DNA from: Ezakiella sp.
Lineage (GTDB): Bacteria > Bacillota > Clostridia > Tissierellales > Peptoniphilaceae
NCBI GenBank assembly: GCA_022778715.1
Contig: JALFRW010000005.1
Location: 62,001-126,000 of the forward strand
Reading direction: 5' to 3'
DNA: 64,000 nucleotides
Shown: positions 26,827 through 36,447 of the stretch, in pieces
Layout: each line of letters begins with the position of its first letter
How positions within the stretch are numbered: the first letter of the stretch is position 1
Notes under the pieces: generated by a model
What the model saw: only the letters and a program-made list of their open reading frames with translations
Told to the model about the DNA's origin: nothing
Database searches by the model: none
Made by a program: the position numbers and the translations under genes

Positions 26827-28080
26827 TTATTTTGAAATATTTGCTTTTGTTGTTCTAAATACTTCTTCGTCCAGTTGCCCAACAGATTTTGCAACTACAA
26901 CAGAGCATGTGATATCGCCGAGCACGTTTATTGAAGTTCTAACCATATCGAAAATTCTATCCACGCCTGCAACAAGAGCAATTCCTTCAACAGGAATTCC
27001 AACGCCTTGAAGCACCATGGCAAGCATAATCATGCCGGCTCCCGGAACGCCGGCGGTTCCGATTGAAGCGAGTAGAGTTGTTAGAACGATTGTTAGTTGT
27101 TGACTAAGAGATAAGTCGAGTCCGTAAACTTGTGCGATAAATAATGCACAAACACCTTGATAGATTGCTGTTCCGTCCATGTTAATTGTAGAGCCAAGCG
27201 GCAACACAAATGATGCGATTGGCTTTGAAACGCCCAAATCATTTTGTGCACATTCGAGTGCTGCAGGAAGTGTTCCGGCGGAAGATGATGTTGTAAATGC
27301 GAGTGCCCATGGAGCAAAAACTTTTTTAAAGAAGGTGTGAACAGGAAGTTTTGAAATGAGAGAGATTGATCCGGCGTAAACAATCATAGCTTGAACGAAA
27401 CATCCGACATATACAAGGGCTATGACTTTTAATAAAGGAAGTAAGACTTGAGGACCATTTGAAGCAACAACCGGTGTAATAAGCCCGAATACCCCGTATG
27501 GAGCCACTTTCATAACACCGTTTGTAATAATAATCATTGCCTCTTGAAGTCCGTCAAAAACTTTAAACAAGAATTCGCCTTTTTTACCGGTGTGTAAAAT
27601 TCCTGCTCCAATTATTAGTGCGAAAACGATGATTTGAAGCATTTGTCCGTCAACGAGAGCTTTTAGCGGGTTTGATGGAATAATTCCGACAAGTGTGTCG
27701 ATAAATTTTGGAGCTTCTTTTGCTTCAAAAGCAAGCTCGTCTGAAGGAAGTACGAATCCCGATGCAACGTCAAAAATATTTGCAAGTGCAAGTCCAATTA
27801 TAATTGCAAATGCAGTTGTGACGAAAAAGTAGACGAAAGTCTTTAAACCGATTTTGCCGATTTCTTTTGCATCTTTTAAGTCAGCCACGCCAACTATCAA
27901 GGATGAAAATACGAGTGGGACGATAACAAGTTTGATTAGATTGAGGAAAACTGTACCAATCGGTTTGATATAAGTGTCTGCTGCGTTCGGAGTGTTTTGT
28001 AGTAAAATACCAACGATAACACCTGCAATAAGTCCTATCAAAATTTGAATAGGAAGGGATAATCTCTTTTTAGATTTCAT
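26827..28080 (-). CDS. Glutamate/dicarboxylate:cation symporter (DAACS family)
   Basis: A 417-residue transporter with eight helices and two hairpins. Substrate-site motifs are SSSAGTLPAAL, NMDGTAIYQG and DRIFDMVRTSINVLGD. The Arg in DMVRT matches the arginine that binds the side-chain carboxylate in GltPh, so an acidic substrate (glutamate, aspartate or a dicarboxylate) is expected, which fits the glutamate fermentation operon. AGAGGTGA selects ATG 28080 rather than GTG 28089. An extended -10 (TGATATAAT, complement of 28113-28121) lies upstream. Confidence 0.92.
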   Translation of the reverse strand: MKSKKRLSLPIQILIGLIAGVIVGILLQNTPNAADTYIKPIGTVFLNLIKLVIVPLVFSSLIVGVADLKDAKEIGKIGLKTFVYFFVTTAFAIIIGLALANIFDVASGFVLPSDELAFEAKEAPKFIDTLVGIIPSNPLKALVDGQMLQIIVFALIIGAGILHTGKKGEFLFKVFDGLQEAMIIITNGVMKVAPYGVFGLITPVVASNGPQVLLPLLKVIALVYVGCFVQAMIVYAGSISLISKLPVHTFFKKVFAPWALAFTTSSSAGTLPAALECAQNDLGVSKPIASFVLPLGSTINMDGTAIYQGVCALFIAQVYGLDLSLSQQLTIVLTTLLASIGTAGVPGAGMIMLAMVLQGVGIPVEGIALVAGVDRIFDMVRTSINVLGDITCSVVVAKSVGQLDEEVFRTTKANISK

Positions 28081-28276
28081 ATAATTCACCTCTAGTAATT
28101 TATTTGTTATATATTATATCATAAAGATTTTAAAATATATAATTTTAATCACATAAATATAATATTTGTTAAAAAATTTTTTTAAAAATATAATAAAGGT
28201 TTATGTTTGAAATATATTACACAAAGTATTACATTGCAAGATATAATTATAAAATGTTTATAAAATAATATAAAAC

Positions 28277-28312
28277 AAAACCTGCAAACAATTTTGTCTG
28301 TAGGTTTATTTT
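28277..28312. terminator. Terminator hairpin between symporter promoter and ADP-ribosylglycohydrolase
   Basis: AAACCTGCA (28278-28286) pairs with TGTAGGTTT (28299-28307), nine pairs with one G-U, flanked by A-rich and T-rich tracts. It probably ends the minus-strand gene that stops at 28317. Confidence 0.65.
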
Positions 28313-28316
28313 TATA

Positions 28317-29126
28317 TTATTTGATAAATTCAGCAAATTTAAAAATCACTTCTTTTAATGGAGCATCAAGGAATTGACATGCTTTTTGTTTTATCTCGTC
28401 CGGAATTCCATATGCAGCTTCTGCAATGCTGCCGGCGATCGCACCAATTGTGTCGCTATCGCCACCGATTGAAATCGCATTTCTAATCGCGTCTTCAAAA
28501 TCAGTACTTTCTAAAAATGATTCAATTGCTTGTGGCACTGTTTCTTGGCATGTTGCACTAAATTTATAAAACGGTCGTATTTCATCTAATGTAAAATTTA
28601 AATCATAGCCGTATTCGCTTTCGATATGATTTTTAATTTTTTGTTTCAACTCGTGAAGTTCTATTTTTCGAGAGTAATATCTCGCAAGAAAAATCGCATC
28701 GTTTGTGGCGAGTGCACCCTTTATGCCTTCGGAATGATTGTGTGTGACATCCGCAGATAGGCGGGCGAGTGTTTGAGATTTTTTAAAACCTTTTTCCAAA
28801 TCAAGTGGAGATGCCCAAGCACATGGGCTAACACGCATTGCTGAACCATTTCCAAAGCTACCATATGGCTCGCGGTCGCTTTCAAAGAGCCATTTTTTAA
28901 AATGACTGCCATAGCCTGCGGCCGGGTAAGCTCTACCAAATTTTTTCATAGAATCTATAAAATTGTCGCGTAAGCCGCCATTCATAATCGCATCTGCCAC
29001 TGCAATTGTCATCACACTATCATCGGTGAAATGGCAATCTTTACGAAAGAATGGAAAATTTTTTGTTTTAATATTATCCCATTCGTAAACTGAACCCACA
29101 ATGTCTCCAATTATTGCCCCAAACAT
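28317..29126 (-). CDS. ADP-ribosylglycohydrolase family protein
   Basis: A 269-residue all-helical hydrolase of the DraG/ARH family that removes ADP-ribose from proteins or related molecules. Binuclear Mg2+ ligands are visible as FTDDS (residues near 33-37) near the start and GGDSDT near the end; GDIVGS opens the fold. AAGGAG precedes the ATG. It is flanked by its own terminator. No ADP-ribosyltransferase gene is nearby, so the target is unknown. Confidence 0.88.
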   Translation of the reverse strand: MFGAIIGDIVGSVYEWDNIKTKNFPFFRKDCHFTDDSVMTIAVADAIMNGGLRDNFIDSMKKFGRAYPAAGYGSHFKKWLFESDREPYGSFGNGSAMRVSPCAWASPLDLEKGFKKSQTLARLSADVTHNHSEGIKGALATNDAIFLARYYSRKIELHELKQKIKNHIESEYGYDLNFTLDEIRPFYKFSATCQETVPQAIESFLESTDFEDAIRNAISIGGDSDTIGAIAGSIAEAAYGIPDEIKQKACQFLDAPLKEVIFKFAEFIK

Positions 29127-29194
29127 ATAAAATCACTCCTTATCATGGTGTGCAAAATTTATTGATATATTATAATTATAGCACTTTCACAAAC

Positions 29195-29224
29195 AAATAA
29201 AAAAGTGCACATTTCATGCACTTA
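29195..29224 (-). terminator. Terminator of the flavodoxin-ferredoxin gene
   Basis: On the minus strand AAGTGCA and TGCACTT make a 7-bp stem followed by six T. Confidence 0.7.
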
Positions 29225-29240
29225 GTAAGCTTTTAAAAAC

Positions 29241-29999
29241 TCATTTTATTCCCAAACTTTCAAAATTGTATCTGTATCGGTTTTTAGTCTTTTTGCCGTA
29301 TTCTATTGCGTTCACCGGGCAATAGCAGATGCAAGCCATGCAATGCGTGCAGGTGTTTTCCCAAGTAGGTTTGCCGTTTACGAGGTGCACATTGTTTAGC
29401 GGACAAACTTTTTCGCATTTGCCGCAGCTTATACAGCTGTTTTTTACTTCAAATTTCCTTGTTTTCACATACATCGGGTAAAAGATTGGATTGATAAAAC
29501 GGCTGGAGAGTCTTTCGCCAAACTTTATTTTATCTTTGACAAATGGTTTGTTAGATTTTATGATTTCAGCAGTATTCTTAATGTGATTAATTTCTTTTTG
29601 AACGATTTTTATGGATTCAGCTTTGTTTGGCACGCTAAACATTGCAATATAGTTTTCGGGCATCACAATTTGTTCGGTGCCCATATATGAAAGAGAAAGC
29701 TTTTCGCTTAAGAGTTTATTGTATTTGTCCGCATTTGCGTTTGAGCCGCCACAAGTCATTACAAACCAAACTCTTTTCGCTCCGGTAATTTTTGTTTTTA
29801 AAAGATATTCTTTCACAATTTTTGGGATTCTCCAAGCGTAGGTTGGCGTTACGATTACAAGTTTTTCATTAGATACGAGTTCGCTTTGACTGTTCGTTTT
29901 AAGTTTGCTCTTGATATCAATTATCTCATCGCCGGTTTCTACGGCGATTTTTTCTGCAACAAATTTGCTGTTGCCGGTTCCGCTAAAGTATAATATCAT
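29241..29999 (-). CDS. Flavodoxin-ferredoxin fusion (EFR1 family ferrodoxin protein)
   Basis: A 252-residue protein with an N-terminal flavodoxin domain (YFSGTGNSKFVAE is the FMN phosphate loop) and two C-terminal [4Fe-4S] motifs, CISCGKCEKVCP and CTHCMACICYCP. It is a cytoplasmic electron carrier found in strict anaerobes. AGGAG precedes ATG 29999; a start eight codons earlier lacks a ribosome site. The aminopeptidase gene lies 64 bases upstream with a possible terminator between. Confidence 0.85.
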   Translation of the reverse strand: MILYFSGTGNSKFVAEKIAVETGDEIIDIKSKLKTNSQSELVSNEKLVIVTPTYAWRIPKIVKEYLLKTKITGAKRVWFVMTCGGSNANADKYNKLLSEKLSLSYMGTEQIVMPENYIAMFSVPNKAESIKIVQKEINHIKNTAEIIKSNKPFVKDKIKFGERLSSRFINPIFYPMYVKTRKFEVKNSCISCGKCEKVCPLNNVHLVNGKPTWENTCTHCMACICYCPVNAIEYGKKTKNRYRYNFESLGIK

Positions 30000-30021
30000 T
30001 TTATTCTCCTTTATGTAGAGC

Positions 30022-30046
30022 AAAAAAGCTCGAAGTTAATCGAACT
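30022..30046 (-). terminator. Possible terminator of the aminopeptidase gene
   Basis: On the minus strand GTTCGA and TCGAGC form a 6-bp stem (one G-U) followed by six T, just before the next gene's ribosome site. Confidence 0.45.
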
Positions 30047-30063
30047 TTTCGCCCAATATTTTA

Positions 30064-31476
30064 TTATTTATTCTTTTTTGCCAGTCTATAAAGAGTTTTT
30101 ACCATGTGACCGGTTGCACCTTTTGGTTCAGCTTTAAAGGCTTCACTGTTGTATGCAGGGCCTGCAATGTCGATGTGTACAAAGTTGGTGTCTTTAACGA
30201 ATGCACCCACAAATTCTCCGGCGCTTGATGCACCGCCCCATCTGCCACCTGTGTTTTTAATGTCGGCGATTTCAGATTTATTTAGTTCTTGATAATCTTT
30301 TCCATGAGGGAGCATCCACGATCTTTCGTTTTCTTTTTTTGCACAGTTAAGAACTTTTTCAATTGAGTCTTCATCATTTCCAAGCACGCCAGATGCATGA
30401 GCACCTGTTGCAACCAGACAAGCACCGGTAAGAGTTGATAGTTCTACGATCATTTTCGGTTTGTAGGTTTTTTCGGCATAGCAAACTGCATCGGCAAGCG
30501 TGAGTCTGCCTTCGGCATCGGTGTTATCTACTTCAATTTTTAAGCCTCTTAATGAACCGATCACGTCGCCCGGTTTATATGCGCCGCCATCTAGCATATT
30601 TTCGCAAGCGGCCACAACACCAACCACATTTACTTTTAGTCCCATTTCAGCTATTGCTCTAATTGCACCGATTACAGCAGCAGATCCGCCCATGTCCGAT
30701 TTCATGGTTTTCATTCCGTCGCTTGGTTTTAATGAGTATCCGCCTGAATCGTAGGTTAAACCCTTTCCGACATAAGCAAGTGGAGCATTTTCACCGTTTA
30801 AATATTCCATAACGATGAGTTTCGGGTCTTTTTTTGAACCGCGAGCCACTGATAGATAAGCTTCCATTCCGATTTCTTCAATTTCAGTTTTGTCAAACAC
30901 TTTTACCTTTACGCCAAATTCTTCCAACTTTAGAGCTTCTTGAGCGAGTGTTTCAGGATATAAATCGTTTGCTGGAGTGTTTACAAGGTCGCGTGCAAAT
31001 TTGATTCCGTTCCATTTTGACATCAATTCTTTTAAGTCTTCTTCATCTAGGTCGCCTGAAGATTCTTTTTCAACTACGATTTCGTTTAAAGTGATTTCTT
31101 TTTTGTCTTTTTTGTAGTTGTCAAAAGTGTAGGTGGAGTTTAGGAGTCCCTCTAATAATAGTAAAGCGGTTTCTTTTTTTGAGAATTCTTTTAATTCAGG
31201 CACTTCAATTGTTAGAGTTTCGATTTTATATGTGTTAATTCTTTCTCCGAGCTTTAATCCGGCAATTTTTAGTGAGTCTGCATCTATATCTTTTTCATTG
31301 CCAAGGCCGACTAAAAGTTTTTCGTTTTCACATTTGTAATTCAAAAATACTTCGCCACAATCCATGTTAAAGAAATGGTTTTGTTTAAAGCCGTTCAATG
31401 TTTTGCATTTGTATTCGCGGTCTTTTACAAAAAATTTTACCGTTATACCACGATTTTCTTCTATTCTTAATTTCAT
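30064..31476 (-). CDS. Leucyl aminopeptidase (M17 family)
   Basis: A 470-residue M17 peptidase. The C-terminal catalytic domain holds GKGLTYDSGGYSLKP, SDMGG and NTDAEGRLTLADAV, which supply the two-metal ligands (Lys, Asp, Asp, Asp, Glu) and the catalytic Arg. It removes N-terminal residues from peptides in the cytoplasm, which fits an organism living on peptides. AGGAGGTG precedes ATG 31476; an earlier in-frame start lacks such a site. In most members the motif is TFDSGG; here Phe is Tyr. Confidence 0.93.
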   Translation of the reverse strand: MKLRIEENRGITVKFFVKDREYKCKTLNGFKQNHFFNMDCGEVFLNYKCENEKLLVGLGNEKDIDADSLKIAGLKLGERINTYKIETLTIEVPELKEFSKKETALLLLEGLLNSTYTFDNYKKDKKEITLNEIVVEKESSGDLDEEDLKELMSKWNGIKFARDLVNTPANDLYPETLAQEALKLEEFGVKVKVFDKTEIEEIGMEAYLSVARGSKKDPKLIVMEYLNGENAPLAYVGKGLTYDSGGYSLKPSDGMKTMKSDMGGSAAVIGAIRAIAEMGLKVNVVGVVAACENMLDGGAYKPGDVIGSLRGLKIEVDNTDAEGRLTLADAVCYAEKTYKPKMIVELSTLTGACLVATGAHASGVLGNDEDSIEKVLNCAKKENERSWMLPHGKDYQELNKSEIADIKNTGGRWGGASSAGEFVGAFVKDTNFVHIDIAGPAYNSEAFKAEPKGATGHMVKTLYRLAKKNK

Positions 31477-31610
31477 AATACACCTCCTAAATATCATACA
31501 CTTTGATTATATAAGAAAGCAGTTCGATTGTCAAAGCATCTCGTTTTTAAATTGTAGATTTTGAGCCGTAAATCACGTTTTGTAAAATTATTTTTACGTT
31601 TTTTATCAAT

Positions 31611-31649
31611 TTTACATATATTTAACAATAAGGGAATTGTCATTTTACA
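31611..31649 (+). promoter_or_regulatory. Candidate PhoP-box array upstream of pstS
   Basis: TTTACA at 31611-31616, TTAACA at 31622-31627 and TTTACA at 31644-31649 lie in 11-base phase (offsets 0, 11 and 33), the spacing used by PhoP/PhoB-type regulators. The third copy overlaps the promoter spacer. The regulator pair is encoded in the same gene cluster. Confidence 0.55.
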
Positions 31650-31664
31650 AATGATGGCTATTAT
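31637..31664 (+). promoter_or_regulatory. Promoter of the pst-pho operon
   Basis: TTGTCA (31637-31642), a 16-base spacer and TATTAT (31659-31664). RBS AGAGGA follows before ATG 31714. Confidence 0.6.
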
Positions 31665-31713
31665 AGGGGTGTAAGAGGTTAGCTCTTAAAATCTTAGAAA
31701 AGAGGATATGTAA

Positions 31714-32661
31714 ATGAAGTATTTGAAAACTTTTGCAATTGTTATTGCAGCAATGTTAATTTTTGTTGGTTGCAAGAAGACAGACGACAAGAAGTCGGAA
31801 GAAAAACCAGAAACAACTGTAAAAACTGAAGAAAAGAAAGAAGAAACAAAAGAAGACTCAAAAGAAGAATCGACTGGATTCAGTGGAGAAATTCACGTTG
31901 TAAGCAGAGAGGTTGGCTCAGGTACAAGAGGAGCTTTCACAGAAATTACAAAGATATTAACAAAGAACGATAAGGGTGAAGAAGTTGACAACACTTATGA
32001 AGAAGCAACAATAGTAAATGCAACTGATGGTGTGATTACAGCAGTTAATGGAGATGAAAAGGGAATTGGCTATATCAGCCTTGGTTCTTTAAATGATGAC
32101 GTTAAAGCAGTTAAGGTTGACGGCGTCGAAGCAACTCCGGAAAACATTATAGCCGGAGATTACAAAATCGCAAGACCATTTATGCTCGCTTATCATGAAG
32201 AAAAATTAAGCGATATTGCAAAAGATTTTATTAAATTCATTCTAAGTAAAGACGGACAAGAAATAGTTAAAGCTGACGGATGCATTCCAATGGATACAAC
32301 AGAAGAATATAAGCCGGCAAATGTTGAAGGAAGAATAGCTATTGCAGGCTCAACATCTGTAACTCCACTCATGGAAAAATTGGTTGACAAATATAAGGAA
32401 TTAAATCCGGGATTTGAAGCAGATATCCAATCAAACGGTTCGTCGGCAGGTATACAAGCAGCAACAGAAGGCGTTGCAGAAATTGGTATGAGCAGCCGTG
32501 CATTAAAACCTGAAGAATTAGAAAAAGTTCAAAGCGTAACTATTGCTATGGATGGTATCGCCGTTATAGTAAACAACGACAATCCAATTGATGATATCAC
32601 TCTAGACAACATCCACAACATTTTTGTTGGCGATGCAAAAGATTGGTCAGAAGTAGAATAA
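31714..32661 (+). CDS. pstS: Phosphate-binding lipoprotein PstS with reversed half order
   Basis: A 315-residue lipoprotein (lipobox FVGC) with a Lys/Glu/Thr-rich linker to about residue 50. The ligand domain starts with what is normally the second half (EIHVVSREVGSGTRGAF, later IGYISLGSLNDDVKAV and ARPFML) and ends with what is normally the first half (AGSTSVTPLMEKL, SNGSSAGIQAA, EIGMSSR, MDGIAVIVNNDNP, GDAKDWSEVE). The phosphate-binding SGTR and STS loops are both present, so the protein looks functional but circularly permuted relative to classic PstS. It heads the pst operon. Confidence 0.88.
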   Translation: MKYLKTFAIVIAAMLIFVGCKKTDDKKSEEKPETTVKTEEKKEETKEDSKEESTGFSGEIHVVSREVGSGTRGAFTEITKILTKNDKGEEVDNTYEEATIVNATDGVITAVNGDEKGIGYISLGSLNDDVKAVKVDGVEATPENIIAGDYKIARPFMLAYHEEKLSDIAKDFIKFILSKDGQEIVKADGCIPMDTTEEYKPANVEGRIAIAGSTSVTPLMEKLVDKYKELNPGFEADIQSNGSSAGIQAATEGVAEIGMSSRALKPEELEKVQSVTIAMDGIAVIVNNDNPIDDITLDNIHNIFVGDAKDWSEVE

Positions 32662-32679
32662 TAATTAGAGGCGATAGAG

Positions 32680-33540
32680 ATGAAAAGTAATTTCAAAGAA
32701 AAATTCATGAAGTATGTTTTTATGCTTGCTTCAATCATCTCTATTGCAGCATTTGTAGTAATATGTTACTTTATATTTAAGACAGGTATGCCATTTATAA
32801 TCAGATATGGAGTAGACTTTATATTTGGTACTAAATGGTCGCCTGCAACAAATCCGCCATCCTACGGAATCCTTCCAATGATTTATGCATCATTTGTAGT
32901 CACCTTCTTAGCAAGTTTGATAGGGGTTCCGATTGGGATTTTCGCGGCTTTATTTTTATCTTTTGAAGCTGGAAAAAAGTTAAAGAAATTTTTAATGCCA
33001 ATGCTTAATTTGATGGCAGGCATTCCTTCTATTATATATGGTTTCTTTGCACTTCAAACGATTGTGCCTTTTATTAGAGATAATATTGGTGGTCATGGTA
33101 TTTCGATATTAGCAGCATCGATTCTTTTGGGCATTATGATCCTACCGACTATTATCGCTATTTCTAAAGCAGGGCTGGACGCAGTTAATAGTAAATATTA
33201 TGAAGCAAGTGTTGCACTAGGGGCAAGTCATGGAAGATCGGTTATGAAAATTGTATTACCTGCCGCAAAGCATAGTATTATGGCAGCGGTTATTTTAGGC
33301 ATTGGAAGGGCTATTGGTGAAACCATGGCTACAATTTTAGTCGTTGGTAACCAACCTAGAATTACTACCGACATTTTAAAAGGAATAAGAACACTGACCG
33401 CGAATGTTGTGCTTGAAATGGGTTATGCAGCCGGTGAACATAGAGAAGCTCTTTTTGCAACGGCTTGCATATTGTTCGTGTTTATTCTAATAATAAACGG
33501 AATGTTCCTTGTGTTTAAGGGTAAAGGAAATAAAGAATAA
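32680..33540 (+). CDS. pstC: Phosphate ABC transporter permease PstC
   Basis: A 286-residue permease with six helices. GIPSIIYGFFALQ and the EAA-type loop EASVALGASHGRSVMKIVLPAA are typical of PstC. It sits 18 bases after pstS and its TAA overlaps the ATG of pstA by one base. It forms the channel with PstA for phosphate imported from PstS. Confidence 0.93.
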   Translation: MKSNFKEKFMKYVFMLASIISIAAFVVICYFIFKTGMPFIIRYGVDFIFGTKWSPATNPPSYGILPMIYASFVVTFLASLIGVPIGIFAALFLSFEAGKKLKKFLMPMLNLMAGIPSIIYGFFALQTIVPFIRDNIGGHGISILAASILLGIMILPTIIAISKAGLDAVNSKYYEASVALGASHGRSVMKIVLPAAKHSIMAAVILGIGRAIGETMATILVVGNQPRITTDILKGIRTLTANVVLEMGYAAGEHREALFATACILFVFILIINGMFLVFKGKGNKE

Positions 33541-34385
33541 TGGATACTAAAACAAAGAGAAAAATACAAGAATATTTTTATAAATTATTGACTTACACGG
33601 GTATAATTATATCAGTAGGAGTTTTAGTCGGAATAGTTTTATTTATTTGTATTAAAGGTATACCTAATCTAAAACTTTCGCTTTTTGACCTTCACTATAA
33701 TTCTAAAAACGTTTCAATGTTTCCGGCAATTATCTCAACATTTGCAGTTGTAATTTTATCAATTATAATCGCCGGGCCAATTGGAGTTTTTACAGGAATT
33801 TATTTGGCTGAATACAGCAAATCCGATTCAAGATTGGTTAAAGTAATTAGAATTGTGACTGAAACTTTGAGTGCAATTCCATCAATCGTGTATGGTCTAT
33901 TTGGTTATTTGTTTTTTTCCATAGCACTGGGAATGGGCTGGAGCATTTTATCCGGTACGCTTACGGTGTCAATTATGATTTTACCGCTTATTGTTAGAAG
34001 CACCGAAGAAGCATTTTTATCCACGCCAAAAGTTTATAGACTTGGTAGTTTTGCACTAGGTGCCGGTAGACTAAGAACAATTTTTAAGGTAATTTTGCCG
34101 GTTGCAATGCCGGGAATTTTGTCCGGTATAATTCTTGCAATTGGAAGAGTTATAGGTGAAACTGCGGCTCTTTTATACACGCTTGGAACATCTACAAATA
34201 TTCCGAAGAGCTTAAAAGACCCGGGTATTACACTTTCGCTTCACATGTACAAACTTTCAAATGAAGCCAGATATACAAATGAAGCTTATGCAACTGCAGT
34301 TGTGCTTTTGATTATTATATTTATTCTAAACTGGATAAGCACGGTGCTTGCAAAACAAATCGGAGGTAAGGAAAATGGAAAATAA
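33540..34385 (+). CDS. pstA: Phosphate ABC transporter permease PstA
   Basis: A 281-residue permease. [16 protein letters not shown], the [20 protein letters not shown] coupling loop and [15 protein letters not shown] identify PstA. It overlaps pstC by one base and pstB by 11. Confidence 0.93.
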   Translation: MDTKTKRKIQEYFYKLLTYTGIIISVGVLVGIVLFICIKGIPNLKLSLFDLHYNSKNVSMFPAIISTFAVVILSIIIAGPIGVFTGIYLAEYSKSDSRLVKVIRIVTETLSAIPSIVYGLFGYLFFSIALGMGWSILSGTLTVSIMILPLIVRSTEEAFLSTPKVYRLGSFALGAGRLRTIFKVILPVAMPGILSGIILAIGRVIGETAALLYTLGTSTNIPKSLKDPGITLSLHMYKLSNEARYTNEAYATAVVLLIIIFILNWISTVLAKQIGGKENGK

Positions 34386-35130
34386 AATGCAAATTAAAAA
34401 TTTAAATTTGTATTATGGTGATTTTCTTGCTGTCAAAGATTTAAGTTTAGATGTTATAAAAAATCAAGCTCTTGCTTTTATAGGACCATCAGGATGCGGA
34501 AAGAGTTCAACTCTTAAATGTTTAAATCGTATGAACGATTTGGTTGACGGTTCGAGAGTTGAAGGCTTAATTACTCTTGACGGACAAGATATTTATGATA
34601 AAAAATTTGACGTAAATGCTCTTAGAAAGAGAGTGGGAATGGTTTTTCAAACTCCTACACCTTTTTCAATGAGTATTAGCGATAACATTACTTATGGGCC
34701 AAAAACTCATGGAGTAAAAAAGAAATCAGAATTAGAAGCAATTGTAGAAACTTCTTTGAAGCAAGCCAATCTTTGGGAAGAAGTTAAAAACGATTTAAAG
34801 AAAAATGCACTTGAATTATCAGGTGGTCAACAACAAAGACTTTGCATTGCAAGAGCTCTTGCAGTGGAACCTGAAGTCATTTTGATGGACGAACCTACTT
34901 CAGCTTTGGATCCAATCAGTACCGGAAAAATCGAAGAACTTGTAATGGAACTAAAAAAGAAATACACTATTGTTATAGTTACTCATAATATAGGTCAAGC
35001 CAGCCGTGTAACAGATAGAACCGCATTTTTCTTAAATGGTGTTATGGTTGAAGTTGGAAATACGCCGGAGCTATTTATGAGTCCAAAGAATAAGAAAACA
35101 GAGGACTATATCACGGGGAGGTTCGGTTAG
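34375..35130 (+). CDS. pstB: Phosphate ABC transporter ATPase PstB
   Basis: A 251-residue ATPase with Walker [10 protein letters not shown], the PstB-specific [21 protein letters not shown], signature LSGGQQQRL, Walker [13 protein letters not shown] and [15 protein letters not shown] lies just upstream of ATG 34375, within pstA; an in-frame start at 34348 has no site. It powers phosphate uptake. Confidence 0.95.
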   Translation: MENKMQIKNLNLYYGDFLAVKDLSLDVIKNQALAFIGPSGCGKSSTLKCLNRMNDLVDGSRVEGLITLDGQDIYDKKFDVNALRKRVGMVFQTPTPFSMSISDNITYGPKTHGVKKKSELEAIVETSLKQANLWEEVKNDLKKNALELSGGQQQRLCIARALAVEPEVILMDEPTSALDPISTGKIEELVMELKKKYTIVIVTHNIGQASRVTDRTAFFLNGVMVEVGNTPELFMSPKNKKTEDYITGRFG

Positions 35131-35131
35131 A

Positions 35132-35785
35132 ATGAATATTGAAAACGAATTGTTCGATTTAAAAAACGAACTTGTGAAGATGGGCACTTTCGTTGAAAAT
35201 AATTTAAGAGATACTTTTAAGGGAATTGCCGATAAAGATAGAGAACTTTTGAAAAAAGTTGCAAGAAACGATATTAAGACCGACGAGTTTGAAAAGGAGA
35301 TTGAGGATAGAAGCCTTAGAATTTTGGTAACACTATCGCCAAAAGCCGGCGACTTCAGAGTGGTGACCTCTGTTTTAAAGATGATCACCGACCTGGAAAG
35401 AATTGGTGACCAAACAGAAGATATCGCTGAAATTTGTGAAGATATTAATTTTGAAAAGATGGATTTTGAATTGCCGCTTTTAAAAAAGATGTTTGACACT
35501 GTGGGGAAAATGCTAAGTGATTCGATAGACGCATTTGTGTCAGGAGATATTGATTTAGTTAAAAATATTGACGCAATGGACGATATTGTGGACGACACAT
35601 TTTTGGAACTAAGAGTAAAGGTCGTGGGCAGAATTAAGGAAGGATACGATCCGGAGCTTCAACTCGATTTAATTCAAATTGGTAAGTATGTAGAAAGAAT
35701 TGGCGACCACGCTGAAAATATTGCAGAGTGGGTAGTTTATGAAAACACGGGAACTCATCCATATTTTGAAAGGACTGATTTATGA
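35132..35785 (+). CDS. phoU: Phosphate signalling protein PhoU
   Basis: A 217-residue helical protein made of two PhoU repeats. Repeat motifs DEFEKEIEDRSLRIL, ITDLERIGDQTEDIAE and GKYVERIGDHAENIAEW carry the metal-cluster ligands of the family (ExxxD). It couples Pst transport to PhoR activity. GGAGG precedes the ATG; it overlaps phoP by 4 bases. Confidence 0.93.
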   Translation: MNIENELFDLKNELVKMGTFVENNLRDTFKGIADKDRELLKKVARNDIKTDEFEKEIEDRSLRILVTLSPKAGDFRVVTSVLKMITDLERIGDQTEDIAEICEDINFEKMDFELPLLKKMFDTVGKMLSDSIDAFVSGDIDLVKNIDAMDDIVDDTFLELRVKVVGRIKEGYDPELQLDLIQIGKYVERIGDHAENIAEWVVYENTGTHPYFERTDL

Positions 35786-36447
35786 TTTATATTGTTGAAG
35801 ATGACGAAAGCATAAGAGAGCTTGTTTTGTATGCTTTAAAAAACGAGGGTTACTCTGCAAAAGGCTGTCGTGATTTTGAGGAATTTAAATCTGCACTTGA
35901 AGAAAATGATCCGAATTTGGTACTTTTAGATATTATGCTTCCGGGAAAAGACGGTATTTTTATTCTAAAGTGGATTAGAGGATCAAAATATAGCGATGTC
36001 CCGGTTATGATGTTAACCGCTAAGTCAACTGAAATTGATAAGGTTAAGGGGCTGGATTTAGGAGCTGACGATTATGTGTCAAAGCCGTTTTCAGTTTTGG
36101 AACTTATGGCGAGAGTGCGTGCTTTGATTAGACGCAACAAGCCGAGTGATAGCACAGCAGAGCTAAAGGTCGGAAATGTCACAATTATCCCTCAAAAAAG
36201 GCGAGTGCTTGTGGGAGATGACGAAATTTCACTCGGTTTTAAAGAGTACGAACTTTTATATTATTTTGCACAAAACAAGGGCATAGTTTTATCTCGCGAT
36301 AAAATTATGGATGCGGTTTGGGGATACGATTATTTAGGCGAAACTAGAACTGTAGACGTTCATGTGGCATTTTTGAGACAAAAACTCATGAATGCAACTG
36401 CAAGTATTAAGACTATTAGAAATGTTGGATATATTTTGGAGGAATAA
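35782..36447 (+). CDS. phoP: PhoP/PhoB-type response regulator
   Basis: A 221-residue OmpR-family regulator. The receiver has the acidic pair EDD at 6-8, phospho-acceptor Asp50 in LLDIMLPGKDG, the MMLTAK threonine and the conserved Lys in VSKPF. The C-terminal winged helix (about 128-221) includes VDVHVAFLRQKL and the final TIRNVGYILEE. Being in the pst operon and next to a HisKA kinase, it most likely binds the TTTACA boxes upstream of pstS. Confidence 0.9.
   Translation: MIYIVEDDESIRELVLYALKNEGYSAKGCRDFEEFKSALEENDPNLVLLDIMLPGKDGIFILKWIRGSKYSDVPVMMLTAKSTEIDKVKGLDLGADDYVSKPFSVLELMARVRALIRRNKPSDSTAELKVGNVTIIPQKRRVLVGDDEISLGFKEYELLYYFAQNKGIVLSRDKIMDAVWGYDYLGETRTVDVHVAFLRQKLMNATASIKTIRNVGYILEE

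Noticed and set aside
35071..35598. A 175-codon minus-strand open frame
   Set aside because: It is antisense to phoU and the end of pstB, both well supported; its Ser/Ile/Phe-rich composition is that of a shadow frame.
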